Part shown: positions 38,786 to 48,666 of the stretch, piece after piece | Layout of the letters: every line of letters starts with the position of its first letter | How positions within the stretch are numbered: the stretch's first letter is position 1 | Source: Streptomyces seoulensis | Lineage (GTDB): Bacteria; Actinomycetota; Actinomycetes; Streptomycetales; Streptomycetaceae | NCBI RefSeq assembly: GCF_004328625.1 | Contig: NZ_CP032229.1 | Span: forward strand, 3,968,001 to 4,032,000 | DNA: 64,000 nucleotides | Reading direction: 5' to 3' | The notes under the pieces: model-generated | The model's database searches: none | Seen by the model: only the letters and a program-made list of their open reading frames with translations | What the model was told of the DNA's origin: nothing | Translations under genes and position numbers: made by a program

Positions 38786-38978
38786 TGGACCAACTTAGGT
38801 CTGTTTATGTGCCGAATCGCCCATCAGACACGCCGAAGACATGTCCGCGGGGTCAGTCCGGCCGGACGGGGGACGCTCCCGCTAACAGCCCCGCGCGGAC
38901 GCCGTAAACTGGTGGATCGGCCGGTGTCCCCTGGGGCCTGGCAGCCCTTGGCCCCACTCCTCTACGGGAAGTCGCAAC

Positions 38979-40067
<1,089 letters not shown>

Positions 40068-40481
40068 TTGAACATTCAATCAAATTCCCTGCACTGGAAA
40101 GGTGCGGGTCAAGAGGGGGCCATCAGTCCGAGATGGGCCCCTCTGGCGCCTCATTGCAGCCAAGTGGTGCGGTTTGGTGCTGGGTGCTGCCCCAGAGGGC
40201 CGGAAACGATCACCCCTCGGCACCTGTGGCCACCCCTGGGATGCTGTCCCGTGCTGACAATGCGATCTCGGTGCCTTCTCTGGAGGTAACTCGCGGCAGA
40301 GAGCGCAGGCTTGGCGCTCGAGGCGGGCGCGCCAGTCCGACCCTGCGCGGGCGGCAGGCGCGAGGCAGTGCTTCTTGGCTTGATCGGTTTATTCGCCAGA
40401 GCGGAGCCCTTGGTTGGGCATACGCTGAGAGGTCTTGTCACAGGTAGGGCCGGACGTGGCCTGGTCGAGGAGCGGCAGCGT

Positions 40482-43400
40482 ATGAGTGGGCAGGCACGGC
40501 GTCGTGAGCAAGTTCCGGAGCAGCTGAAGGCAGCAGCCCGGAGGTCTCCCAACTTCGGGCGGCTCTACGCGATGCAGCCCCTGCTGGCGATCTACGGCGC
40601 ACAGGCCGAGCAGTCCGTCTTCACCAACCCCAACGTCTCGTACGTCGCCTCCGGCCAGTTCGGCGAGGTGCTTGCCGAGGAGCTGGTGCAGCGGGCCGGC
40701 GTGCGAGTAGAGGGAACCCGGCAGATCGACCGGCTGGCCGGACTCCAGCGCGCTGGCCTGCTCCCCGGTCGAACTCGGGATGCCTTCGACACGCTACGCC
40801 GGGGGCGCAACGACGCCGCGCACAATCACCTCTTCGACACCAGTAAGGCCCTCAAGGCTGTCGAACTCTGCTTCCAGCTTGGCCAGTTCTTTTCCCGCGC
40901 GATCGACAACGTACGAGAGATCGATGCGTTCGTGCCGCCCCAGCTGCCCAGCGAGGTTGCGGGCGGATCTGCCGAGCTGACCGAGCTCCGCGAGGCGCTC
41001 GGTCGCTACCAGCGCACCCTCGCTGAGTCCCGAACCCGCCTCAGCGAGGTCGGTGACCGGCTGGAGGCCGAGCGGCGCGGTCGGGAGGAGGCCGAGAGGC
41101 TGACCGAGGCTGCTGAGCGGGCCCGTGCTGAGTCTGAGGCGGAGGTAGCCCGCCATCGAGACGAGATCGAGCGGCTCCGGTGCGCCCACCAGGACCATTA
41201 CGACCAGGAGCGTCTCAAGCCCCGGCCGGTCAGCGTCAATGCGCGTGAGGCGATCGTCGCCCGCGCCCAGCGGCCCGAGCCGCTCAATGAGGTGCAGGCG
41301 CGTGTCCGGATCGACGAGATGCTCACCCGGGCTGGCTGGACGGTCCAGGACTACGGTTACCTCAATCCACTCGCCTCCCAGGGCGTCGCGGTCCGAGAGT
41401 TCAGCCTGGCCACCGGCCGTGCCGACTACGTGTTGTACGTCGACGGCGCGATCGTCGGTGTCATCGAGGCCAAGCGTGAGGGCACCCCCCTGGCCGGCGC
41501 CCTCGCGCAGAACGAGCGGTACGCGGGAGGTGTCCTCAAGGAACACTCCATGGCGGTCTGGCGCGAGAGGGAACCGTTCGCCTTTCGCTACGCCACCACT
41601 GGCGCCGAGACGCTCTTTCTCAACCTCCTCGACCCGCACGCGCGCTCCCGCTCGGTTTTCGCCTTCCACCGTCCGGAGACCTTCGCTGCCTGGATGAAGC
41701 GGGCCACCGAGCACCCGGACACCCCCACCTTCCGGGCCGCCCTGCGTACCGCGCTGCCGGCACTGGAGTCGCACGACCTGCGTACGGCGCAGGAAGAGGC
41801 GATCGTCGGCCTGGAGAGTTCACTTGCCCAGGACAAGCCGCGCGCACTGATCCAGATGGCCACCGGTGCCGGTAAGACCTATACAGCGGTCACCGAGTCG
41901 TACCGGCTGCTCAAGCATGCGCGTGCTCGCCGCATTCTCTTCCTCGTCGACCGCAACAACCTCGGCCGCCAGGCCAAGGCCGAGTTCGACCGCTACAAGA
42001 CGCCGGACGAGAACCGCAAGTTCACCGATCTCTACAACGTCGACTCGCTTGGACGATCCGGTCTCCAGGAGACGTCCTCCGTCGTCGTCTCCACGATCCA
42101 GCGCATGTACGCGCTCCTCAAGGGCGAGCCGCTGGAGGACAGTGCTGAGGCGGAGGACCGCGAGGACACCTCTACTCTCGACGAGAACTACATGACCGAC
42201 AGCCCGGTCACCGTTGAGTACAACCCTGCCGTCCCGATCGAGTCCTTCGACTTGATCGTCATCGACGAGTGCCACCGCTCCATCTATGGCCTGTGGCGCG
42301 GCGTCCTGGACTACTTCGACGCCCACCTGGTCGGCCTCACTGCCACCCCTACCCGGCAGACCAAGGGTTTCTTCGACGGCAACATGGTCTCCGAGTACAC
42401 CTACGAACAAGCCGTCGCTGACGGCGTCAACGTCGACTTCGACGTGGTCACCATGGACTCCTCCATACGGGAGGACGGCGGCGCCAAGATCGATAAGGGG
42501 ACGACGGTCCGTATCCGCGACCGCAAGACCCGCGCCCAGCGTTACGAGGAACTGGATGAGGACTTCGTGTACACGGTCGGCCAGATCGGCCGCACGGTGA
42601 TCGCCGAGGACGAGATCCGGGCCGTCCTCACCGCGTACAAGAACAACTGGCAGCGCTGGTTCCCGGGCCGGACCGAACTGCCCAAGACGCTGGTCTTCGC
42701 GGCGAGCGATGACCACGCGGACGAAGTCCTCAAGCAGGTCAAGGAAGTCTTCGGGCGCGGAGACGCCTTCGCCAAGAAGATCACCTACCGCTCCCGGGAC
42801 AAGGGCGACGACCCCGAGCAGCTCGTCAACGACCTGCGGAACTCGCCGTTGCTGCGGGTCGCCGTCACGGTCGACATGATCGCCACGGGTACGGACATCA
42901 AGGCCCTGGAGTGCGTGATCTTCTTGCGGGCCGTTCGCAGCCCTGTCCTCTTCGAACAGATGAAGGGACGCGGCGCCCGCACGATCGACGCCGACGACCT
43001 GAAGGCGGTCACCCCAGACCCGGCCGCCGACCTGGCTAAGGATCGTTTCGTCCTGGTCGACGCGGTGGGCGTCACCGCATCGCCGCTGGTCGACACCCGC
43101 CCGATGCTGCCGCCGGACAGCGGTAGTCTCAGCCTGACCAAGCTGATGGACAAGGCGGGCAGCCGCTCGCTGACGGCCGAGCAGGCCGAGACGCTTGGGC
43201 GCCGGCTGGCCCGGCTTGACCGCAAGCTCACGAAAGAAGAGCGGGAGCGGATTGAGCAGGCATCGGGTGGGGTGCCACTGGCGGACATCGTCCGGCAGAT
43301 CACCGATGCGGTGGACGTCGACACTCAGGACCGGGCGTACCGGGAAGGCGGCGCGGACCGAGCACGGCGCCTGGTCCATAACTCGGTTGAGACCCTGACC

Positions 43401-44084
43401 ACACACCCGGAACTGCGGAAGCTGATCATTGGCATCAAACAACAGCACGACCTCACCTACGACGCGACGACCGAGGTCACGCTGAAGGTTAATGAGGTCC
43501 CGAGGGAGGAGCGTGCAGTGAAGGAGCTGGCTGAATGGCGCCAGCTCCTGGAGAGCCGCAAGCACGACGAGGCGGCGGCGGAAGCAATCGCTCTCCAGGT
43601 GATCCTCGGTAGCGGCTCGCGGGTGCGGCCGCAGGAGGCGCGGGCCCACCTGAAGGAACTGATGGCGGCCATCAAGGCCACTAGGCGGAACTGGACCCCG
43701 AAGGTCATCTGGGACCACTACGAGCTGGTCGGCGAGGCGGCCGAGTCGCTGACGAAGTCGGCTGGCCTGGGTGACCTCATGAACCTGGTCCGCTACACGC
43801 TCGGCGCGGACAACCAGCTTCGCCCGTATCGTACGGTGGTCGAGGAGCGCTTCGAAGGCTGGCTGCTGAGGCAGAGCCAGGCGGGTGCGGAGTTCACTGA
43901 TAACCAGCTGTGGTGGCTGCACCGGATCAAGGATGCGATCGTGGTCGACCTGGGTATGGAGCGCGAGGACTTCGGCCACATGCCGTTCTCCGAGAAGGGC
44001 GGAGGCCCAGGCTTTGCGAACGCCTTCGGCGGCAGGAACCAGGCCTTGGGACTGTTGGAAGAGCTGAATCGGGAATTGGCCTAG
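40482..44084 (+). CDS. hsdR: Type I restriction endonuclease subunit HsdR
   Basis: This is a 1200-residue motor/nuclease subunit. It opens with a DUF4145-like domain (LYAMQPLLAIYGAQAE...GQFGEVLAEELV), then a long coiled coil (about residues 165-250). The PD-(D/E)xK nuclease has Asp315, Glu329 and Lys331, and the superfamily 2 translocase has Walker A ATGAGKT (Lys465), DECH near 595, ATPTRQT and MKGRGAR. It cuts unmodified DNA away from the target. ATG 40482 has GAGGAG nine bases upstream; the frame reaches back to 40311 without homology. Confidence 0.93.
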   Translation: MSGQARRREQVPEQLKAAARRSPNFGRLYAMQPLLAIYGAQAEQSVFTNPNVSYVASGQFGEVLAEELVQRAGVRVEGTRQIDRLAGLQRAGLLPGRTRDAFDTLRRGRNDAAHNHLFDTSKALKAVELCFQLGQFFSRAIDNVREIDAFVPPQLPSEVAGGSAELTELREALGRYQRTLAESRTRLSEVGDRLEAERRGREEAERLTEAAERARAESEAEVARHRDEIERLRCAHQDHYDQERLKPRPVSVNAREAIVARAQRPEPLNEVQARVRIDEMLTRAGWTVQDYGYLNPLASQGVAVREFSLATGRADYVLYVDGAIVGVIEAKREGTPLAGALAQNERYAGGVLKEHSMAVWREREPFAFRYATTGAETLFLNLLDPHARSRSVFAFHRPETFAAWMKRATEHPDTPTFRAALRTALPALESHDLRTAQEEAIVGLESSLAQDKPRALIQMATGAGKTYTAVTESYRLLKHARARRILFLVDRNNLGRQAKAEFDRYKTPDENRKFTDLYNVDSLGRSGLQETSSVVVSTIQRMYALLKGEPLEDSAEAEDREDTSTLDENYMTDSPVTVEYNPAVPIESFDLIVIDECHRSIYGLWRGVLDYFDAHLVGLTATPTRQTKGFFDGNMVSEYTYEQAVADGVNVDFDVVTMDSSIREDGGAKIDKGTTVRIRDRKTRAQRYEELDEDFVYTVGQIGRTVIAEDEIRAVLTAYKNNWQRWFPGRTELPKTLVFAASDDHADEVLKQVKEVFGRGDAFAKKITYRSRDKGDDPEQLVNDLRNSPLLRVAVTVDMIATGTDIKALECVIFLRAVRSPVLFEQMKGRGARTIDADDLKAVTPDPAADLAKDRFVLVDAVGVTASPLVDTRPMLPPDSGSLSLTKLMDKAGSRSLTAEQAETLGRRLARLDRKLTKEERERIEQASGGVPLADIVRQITDAVDVDTQDRAYREGGADRARRLVHNSVETLTTHPELRKLIIGIKQQHDLTYDATTEVTLKVNEVPREERAVKELAEWRQLLESRKHDEAAAEAIALQVILGSGSRVRPQEARAHLKELMAAIKATRRNWTPKVIWDHYELVGEAAESLTKSAGLGDLMNLVRYTLGADNQLRPYRTVVEERFEGWLLRQSQAGAEFTDNQLWWLHRIKDAIVVDLGMEREDFGHMPFSEKGGGPGFANAFGGRNQALGLLEELNRELA

Positions 44085-44111
44085 GTGCCATTTGAGGGAC
44101 TGTGAGGGAAA

Positions 44112-45665
44112 GTGGCGCTTACCGTTAGCCCCGCTGAGATTGTGCTAATGGCGGAGAAAGGAGGCAAGCCGGGGCTACTTGCAAAGCATTCATCATGGGA
44201 TCGCGTGAGATGCGGCGATGTTGTGGAGATCGTCAATGGATTTCCGTTTCGCTCAAGTGGATTCAACGTAGACCGTCGAGGCACTCCTGTCATCCGGATT
44301 CGCGATCTCCTTCCAGGTGCAACTAATACGTTCTTCGATGGGGATTTCGACCCTGCCTTTATGGTCTCGCGCGGAGATCTATTGGTGGGGATGGACGGCG
44401 ATTTTAGAGTGGCGCGGTGGGAAGGTGAAGGGGCCCTTCTGAATCAGCGCGTCTGCAAGCTAGTGGTTCGAGAGGAAGAGCTCTTCGACGAGCGCTTCTT
44501 GATGTATGCTTTGCAGGGTTATTTGAAGGCGATTCAAGATCGCACGTCAGCCGTTACCGTGAAGCACCTTTCATCTCGTACGATTCAGGAAATCCCTCTT
44601 CCGCTCCCTCCTCTGGCCGAACAGCACCGGATTGTCGAGGCCCTCGAAGAGCAGCTCTCTCGACTCGACGCGGCAGAGGCGCAGATTTCTTCAGTGCTTC
44701 GGCGTAGCGCAGGACTGGAAAAGAAGTGGCTGGATGCCCTGGCGGTTGGCCGGAGCGTGAGGCGAACCGGAACGGAAGACCTCGATTCCCTGGAGGAATC
44801 AAAAACCGGACGCTTCGATGATGAGAATCTTGCTGAGCTTCCGCATGGGTGGAAGTGGCGTCGAGCGTCCGCTGTGTGCGAACAGATTGTGAGTGGCTCA
44901 ACCCCAAAGCCTCACCTTATGTCGCCAGGTGGCGGAGATATCCCTTTCTTGAAGGTGTACAATATCTCGCGGCGTGGATCGGTTGACTTCTCTATCGATC
45001 CAACCTTCGTAGGGGTCGAGACGCATAATGGTCTACTTAAGCGCTCCAGGGTAATCCCTGGCGATGTTCTGACGAATATCGTCGGCCCCCCCCTGGGGAA
45101 GACGGCAATGGTTCCTGACGTATTCCCCGAGTGGAATATTAATCAGGCGATTGTGTCGTTCCGTGCCGGCCCTGATCTGACGCCGCGATGGCTAACTCTC
45201 GTTCTGTCGTCTCCTTACATTTTGGGCATGCTTAAGCGGACTTCGAAGGCCACGGCCGGTCAATTCAACATTGCGGTGTCGACGTGCCGCGATCTGCCAA
45301 TCCCCTGCCCGCCGATTGATGAGCAAGAGAAGCTTAACGAGGCAGTAGAGCAGTGGTTGACTCTGAGTGAGAACGTGAGGGGCGCTGTCGCGAATTCGGG
45401 GGTTAGGGCCACGGGGTTGCGAACGGCCCTACTCAGGAGAGCATTCGCTGGCGGCCTGGTCCCGCAGGACCCCGCCGACGAGCCCGCCGCCACGCTCCTC
45501 GCCCGCATCGTCGCGAAGCGAGAGGCCGCCAAGCCCGTCCGCAAGGCGACCAAGCGGGCCGCTCGCCCGCGTAAGGCGACCGCTGCCGCAGCGGCTATGA
45601 AGGCCCCGCCCGCTCCAACCTCCGCCCCCACCAATTCCGTTCAGCAGGAGTTGTTCGACCAGTGA
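44112..45665 (+). CDS. hsdS: Type I restriction system specificity subunit HsdS
   Basis: The 517-residue product has two target recognition domains (about residues 30-165 and 250-395). Each is followed by a conserved helical spacer: LPLPPLAEQHRIVEALEEQLSRLDAAE and PCPPIDEQEKLNEAVEQWL. These set the two halves of the recognised DNA sequence. The recognition domains are clearly lower in GC than neighbouring genes, a common sign of exchange. GTG start. The stop overlaps the hsdM start (GTGA). Confidence 0.92.
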   Translation: MALTVSPAEIVLMAEKGGKPGLLAKHSSWDRVRCGDVVEIVNGFPFRSSGFNVDRRGTPVIRIRDLLPGATNTFFDGDFDPAFMVSRGDLLVGMDGDFRVARWEGEGALLNQRVCKLVVREEELFDERFLMYALQGYLKAIQDRTSAVTVKHLSSRTIQEIPLPLPPLAEQHRIVEALEEQLSRLDAAEAQISSVLRRSAGLEKKWLDALAVGRSVRRTGTEDLDSLEESKTGRFDDENLAELPHGWKWRRASAVCEQIVSGSTPKPHLMSPGGGDIPFLKVYNISRRGSVDFSIDPTFVGVETHNGLLKRSRVIPGDVLTNIVGPPLGKTAMVPDVFPEWNINQAIVSFRAGPDLTPRWLTLVLSSPYILGMLKRTSKATAGQFNIAVSTCRDLPIPCPPIDEQEKLNEAVEQWLTLSENVRGAVANSGVRATGLRTALLRRAFAGGLVPQDPADEPAATLLARIVAKREAAKPVRKATKRAARPRKATAAAAAMKAPPAPTSAPTNSVQQELFDQ

Positions 45666-47305
45666 CTGCGCATGCATCCGACACCACCGCTGAGAACACC
45701 GCGGACGACGCTGCCACGCCCTCCGCTGACAGCGTCCTTCTCACCGAGACGCCGAAGTCAAAGAAGGCCGCTGCGCAGACCAACACGTTGGTCGCAAAGC
45801 TCTGGACCTACTGCAACGTCCTGCGTGACAACGGCCTGTCCACTATTGAGTACGTTGAGCAGCTTTCGTACCTGCTCTTCCTGAAGATGGTCGACGAGAT
45901 CGAGAACGACGAATGGGGTGGCCGTGACCTCAGTGCTCTTGTGCCTACCGACTACAATTGGCAGTCGCTTGTTAGCAAGCGTGGTGCAGAGCTCGAGGCG
46001 CACTACCGCGCCATCCTGGAGCATCTCGGCCGTAAGCCTCACACCACCATCGGCACGATCTTCGCTGATGCTCAGAACCGGATCACCAAGCCCGCGCTGC
46101 TCGAGAAGCTGGTAGTCGAGCTGATCGGCCGCGAGGAGTGGACGGTCACCGGCACTGACCTCAAGGGTGACGCCTATGAGGGCCTGCTCGCCAAAGGGGC
46201 CTCGGACACAAAGACGGGCGCTGGACAGTACTTCACGCCGCGCGCGCTCATCGACGCGATGGTGGACGTGACCCGGCCGGGCCCGGACGACACCATCACC
46301 GACCCCGCCTGCGGTACCGGAGGCTTCCTGATCGCTGCCCACGCGTACGTCACCCGGCACCACGTCCGGGACATGGATATCGACGCCCGCAAGGCGTACG
46401 ACAGCGGGTCCAAGATTTGGGGCAACGAGCTGGTCACCGGTACAGCCCGCCTTGCCGCCATGAACATGCTCCTGCACGGCATTGGCAAGAGCGACGGCCC
46501 GAGTCTGATCGATGTCGGCGACGCGCTTGCTGAGAAGCCGAGCGGCCGGCATGCGAGTCTGGTCCTTGCCAACCCTCCGTTTGGTCGGAAGTCCGCGATC
46601 ACTGTGATCGGTCAGGACGGCGAGCTGGAGAAGGAAGACATTCAGTACGACCGTGACGACTTCACGGCCACCACGACTAACAAGCAGCTCAACTTTCTTC
46701 AGCACATTATGTCGTTGACGGCAGTCAACGGCCGGGCCGCCGTCGTCCTCCCGGACAACGTCCTCTTCGAGGGCGGCGCGGGCGAGAAAGTCCGCCGCAA
46801 GCTCCTTGACGAGTTCGACCTGCACACGATCCTGCGCTTGCCTACCGGCATCTTCTACGCAGGCGGTGTCAAGGCCAATGTACTGTTCTTCGACAAGAAG
46901 CCCCCGCGTGCCGACGGCAAGCCGCACACCACCGTCACCTGGATCTACGACTTCCGCACCGGTCAGCACTTCACCATGAAGCAGCGCCCGCTGACCCGCG
47001 CCCACCTGGACGACTTCGTCGCCAGATACAAGGCAGGCGAGCCACTGACTGCCCGCGTCGCGGACGAGGACGAGAACGGCTGCTGGAAGCCTTACGCGTA
47101 CGAGGACTTGATCGGGCGGGACAAGGTCAACCTCGACATCACGTGGATGAAGGACCCGGCCCTTGATGACGCGGACAGCGACCTAGAGCCGGAGGTCATC
47201 GCCGAAGAGATCGTACGCGATCTCCAGTCTGCCCTAGCGGAGTTTGCTGCCATCGCAAAGTCACTGGGCGCGGATGTGGACGTACCAGAGGCGGAAGAGG
47301 TCTAA
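45662..47305 (+). CDS. hsdM: Type I restriction system methyltransferase HsdM
   Basis: This 547-residue N6-adenine methyltransferase has an N-terminal HsdM helical domain, the SAM motif DPACGTGGFL (Asp214) and the catalytic NPPFG (Asn304). KANVLFFDKK and other family features follow. It modifies host DNA and, with HsdS and HsdR, forms the restriction complex. The gene order R-S-M is less usual than R-M-S or M-S-R. It is translationally coupled to hsdS by a 4-base overlap. Confidence 0.95.
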   Translation: MTAHASDTTAENTADDAATPSADSVLLTETPKSKKAAAQTNTLVAKLWTYCNVLRDNGLSTIEYVEQLSYLLFLKMVDEIENDEWGGRDLSALVPTDYNWQSLVSKRGAELEAHYRAILEHLGRKPHTTIGTIFADAQNRITKPALLEKLVVELIGREEWTVTGTDLKGDAYEGLLAKGASDTKTGAGQYFTPRALIDAMVDVTRPGPDDTITDPACGTGGFLIAAHAYVTRHHVRDMDIDARKAYDSGSKIWGNELVTGTARLAAMNMLLHGIGKSDGPSLIDVGDALAEKPSGRHASLVLANPPFGRKSAITVIGQDGELEKEDIQYDRDDFTATTTNKQLNFLQHIMSLTAVNGRAAVVLPDNVLFEGGAGEKVRRKLLDEFDLHTILRLPTGIFYAGGVKANVLFFDKKPPRADGKPHTTVTWIYDFRTGQHFTMKQRPLTRAHLDDFVARYKAGEPLTARVADEDENGCWKPYAYEDLIGRDKVNLDITWMKDPALDDADSDLEPEVIAEEIVRDLQSALAEFAAIAKSLGADVDVPEAEEV

Positions 47306-47856
47306 CGACGGCCGGAACGTTCGCCGTCAACCAGCCGGAGAGCTGCAACGCCAAGTGCCTTACGACTCTCCGGCGTTATCGTGCGATGGCTGTCGACTAT
47401 TTGTCTTAGGTATGGCGATGCTGAAGCCTCTACGATGCGCCGGCCTCGATGCTGAAGCAGCGGCGGCAGGTGCCACGATGGGCAGTGGACCCTCTGGGCC
47501 ACCCTTCCCGAGACAGCGCAAACGGCAACTTCTGCTACGTCTTTCTTGCGCTGGTAGTGAACTGGTGTGGGTCGCTCGGCGTACGGCCCTGCAGCAGCTG
47601 CGGTCGCCGGGCCGTGCCACGGAATCTTTGGCCGAGCCCTGTGGGTGAGCCTGACTGGACCCGTACGTACTGCGGAGCGCTCCAGAATCCTGCTGGAAGG
47701 GTGTGGAGGGCCAGATTTTGAGGCCGAACCGACTAGATCGAGCCACAACCGGCCATGATCCGTAAAGCCGCTTGACTGGCCTCTGCGCAGTGCAGGGAAC
47801 ATTAGGAGTCCACACCCCGAAGCTCCCGTCCTTCCACGCGCCGCACAGAGGTATGC
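47306..47856. other. Gene-free stretch inside the island
   Basis: These 551 bases separate hsdM from the HEPN gene. Frames on both strands exist, but none resembles a protein family or has a good ribosome site. CCGGAGAG (47335-47342) and CTCTCCGG (47366-47373) could pair as a weak terminator after hsdM. The remainder may be decayed sequence or hold the promoter of the next gene. Confidence 0.45.
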
Positions 47857-48603
47857 ATGGCCATCGCGCACCCCCAGACCCGTCAGTTCGAGTCGTTCGT
47901 CACGAACCTGTCGTACGCACGCCAGATGGTGCGAGCAGGGCAGGCACTAGAGGTGCTCAGTCCCAAGGGCATCGATACCGGCGATTTCTACCGGGCCGCC
48001 TGGGTGCAGTCCATCGCTGCCCTCGAACACTGGGTCCAAGAAGAGGTGTTACGCCGGGTCGCCGAGGAAGCTGCTAAGGACGACCCGGAAATGCCGCGGA
48101 AGCTCCGCGACTACCCGTTGCCGCTCTACTGCCTGGAGAGGGTGCAGCGGGGCGAATCGACCACCTCAGAGGTGGTCGCAGAGAGGGTGCGCCAGGACAT
48201 CGCCCGGCAGACTTTGCAGAACCCGGACGCCATCGCGAAGGTGATGGCGCTCGTCACCAATGTCAAGGTGTGGCGGGAGGCGGCGAAGTGGGTCAACCGG
48301 TGGAGCCAGTACCGCACTTCATACGATGAGAAGCGGCTGCGCGGTAAGTACATCCTGTTGCTCCGCCGTCGAAACCAGATTGCACACGACGCGGACCTGA
48401 TCGACGGCGACCTCAAGCAGCGCCGGCCGATCGGCGAGGCTGATGTCACGGATGCGCTGAACTGGATCGAGCGAATCGTGCTCGCGCTCGCGTACGCACT
48501 GGACGGAGAGGCTTCCAGCCCCTCTGGGCTTCCAGCTCCAGACCCGACTTCGGTCGAGGCTTCGGAAGCGACGGGTGGAGATCAGCTGCGCCAGACTGAC
48601 TGA
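47857..48603 (+). CDS. HEPN-like protein, possible ribonuclease
   Basis: The 248-residue mostly helical product has a late motif RRRNQIAHDADLID, an R-x4-H pattern (Arg172, His177) that is the active-site signature of HEPN ribonucleases. An upstream WVQSIAALEHWVQEEV helix is like those of RiboL-PSP-HEPN proteins. The last 35 residues are Pro/Ser/Ala-rich and probably flexible. It lies between the restriction genes and a nuclease-like gene, so a defence role is inferred. It is not paired with an obvious MNT antitoxin. Confidence 0.6.
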   Translation: MAIAHPQTRQFESFVTNLSYARQMVRAGQALEVLSPKGIDTGDFYRAAWVQSIAALEHWVQEEVLRRVAEEAAKDDPEMPRKLRDYPLPLYCLERVQRGESTTSEVVAERVRQDIARQTLQNPDAIAKVMALVTNVKVWREAAKWVNRWSQYRTSYDEKRLRGKYILLLRRRNQIAHDADLIDGDLKQRRPIGEADVTDALNWIERIVLALAYALDGEASSPSGLPAPDPTSVEASEATGGDQLRQTD

Positions 48604-48666
48604 TCGTTTTGAGCTCTGCGAACACGTCCTAGGATCCTTGTCAGTCCTCTGGCTTAGCCTTCGGCC

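Noticed and set aside
47302..47871. Minus-strand open frame of 189 codons in the island gap
   Set aside because: No motif, no ribosome site, and it overlaps the hsdM end and the HEPN start; composition looks random.
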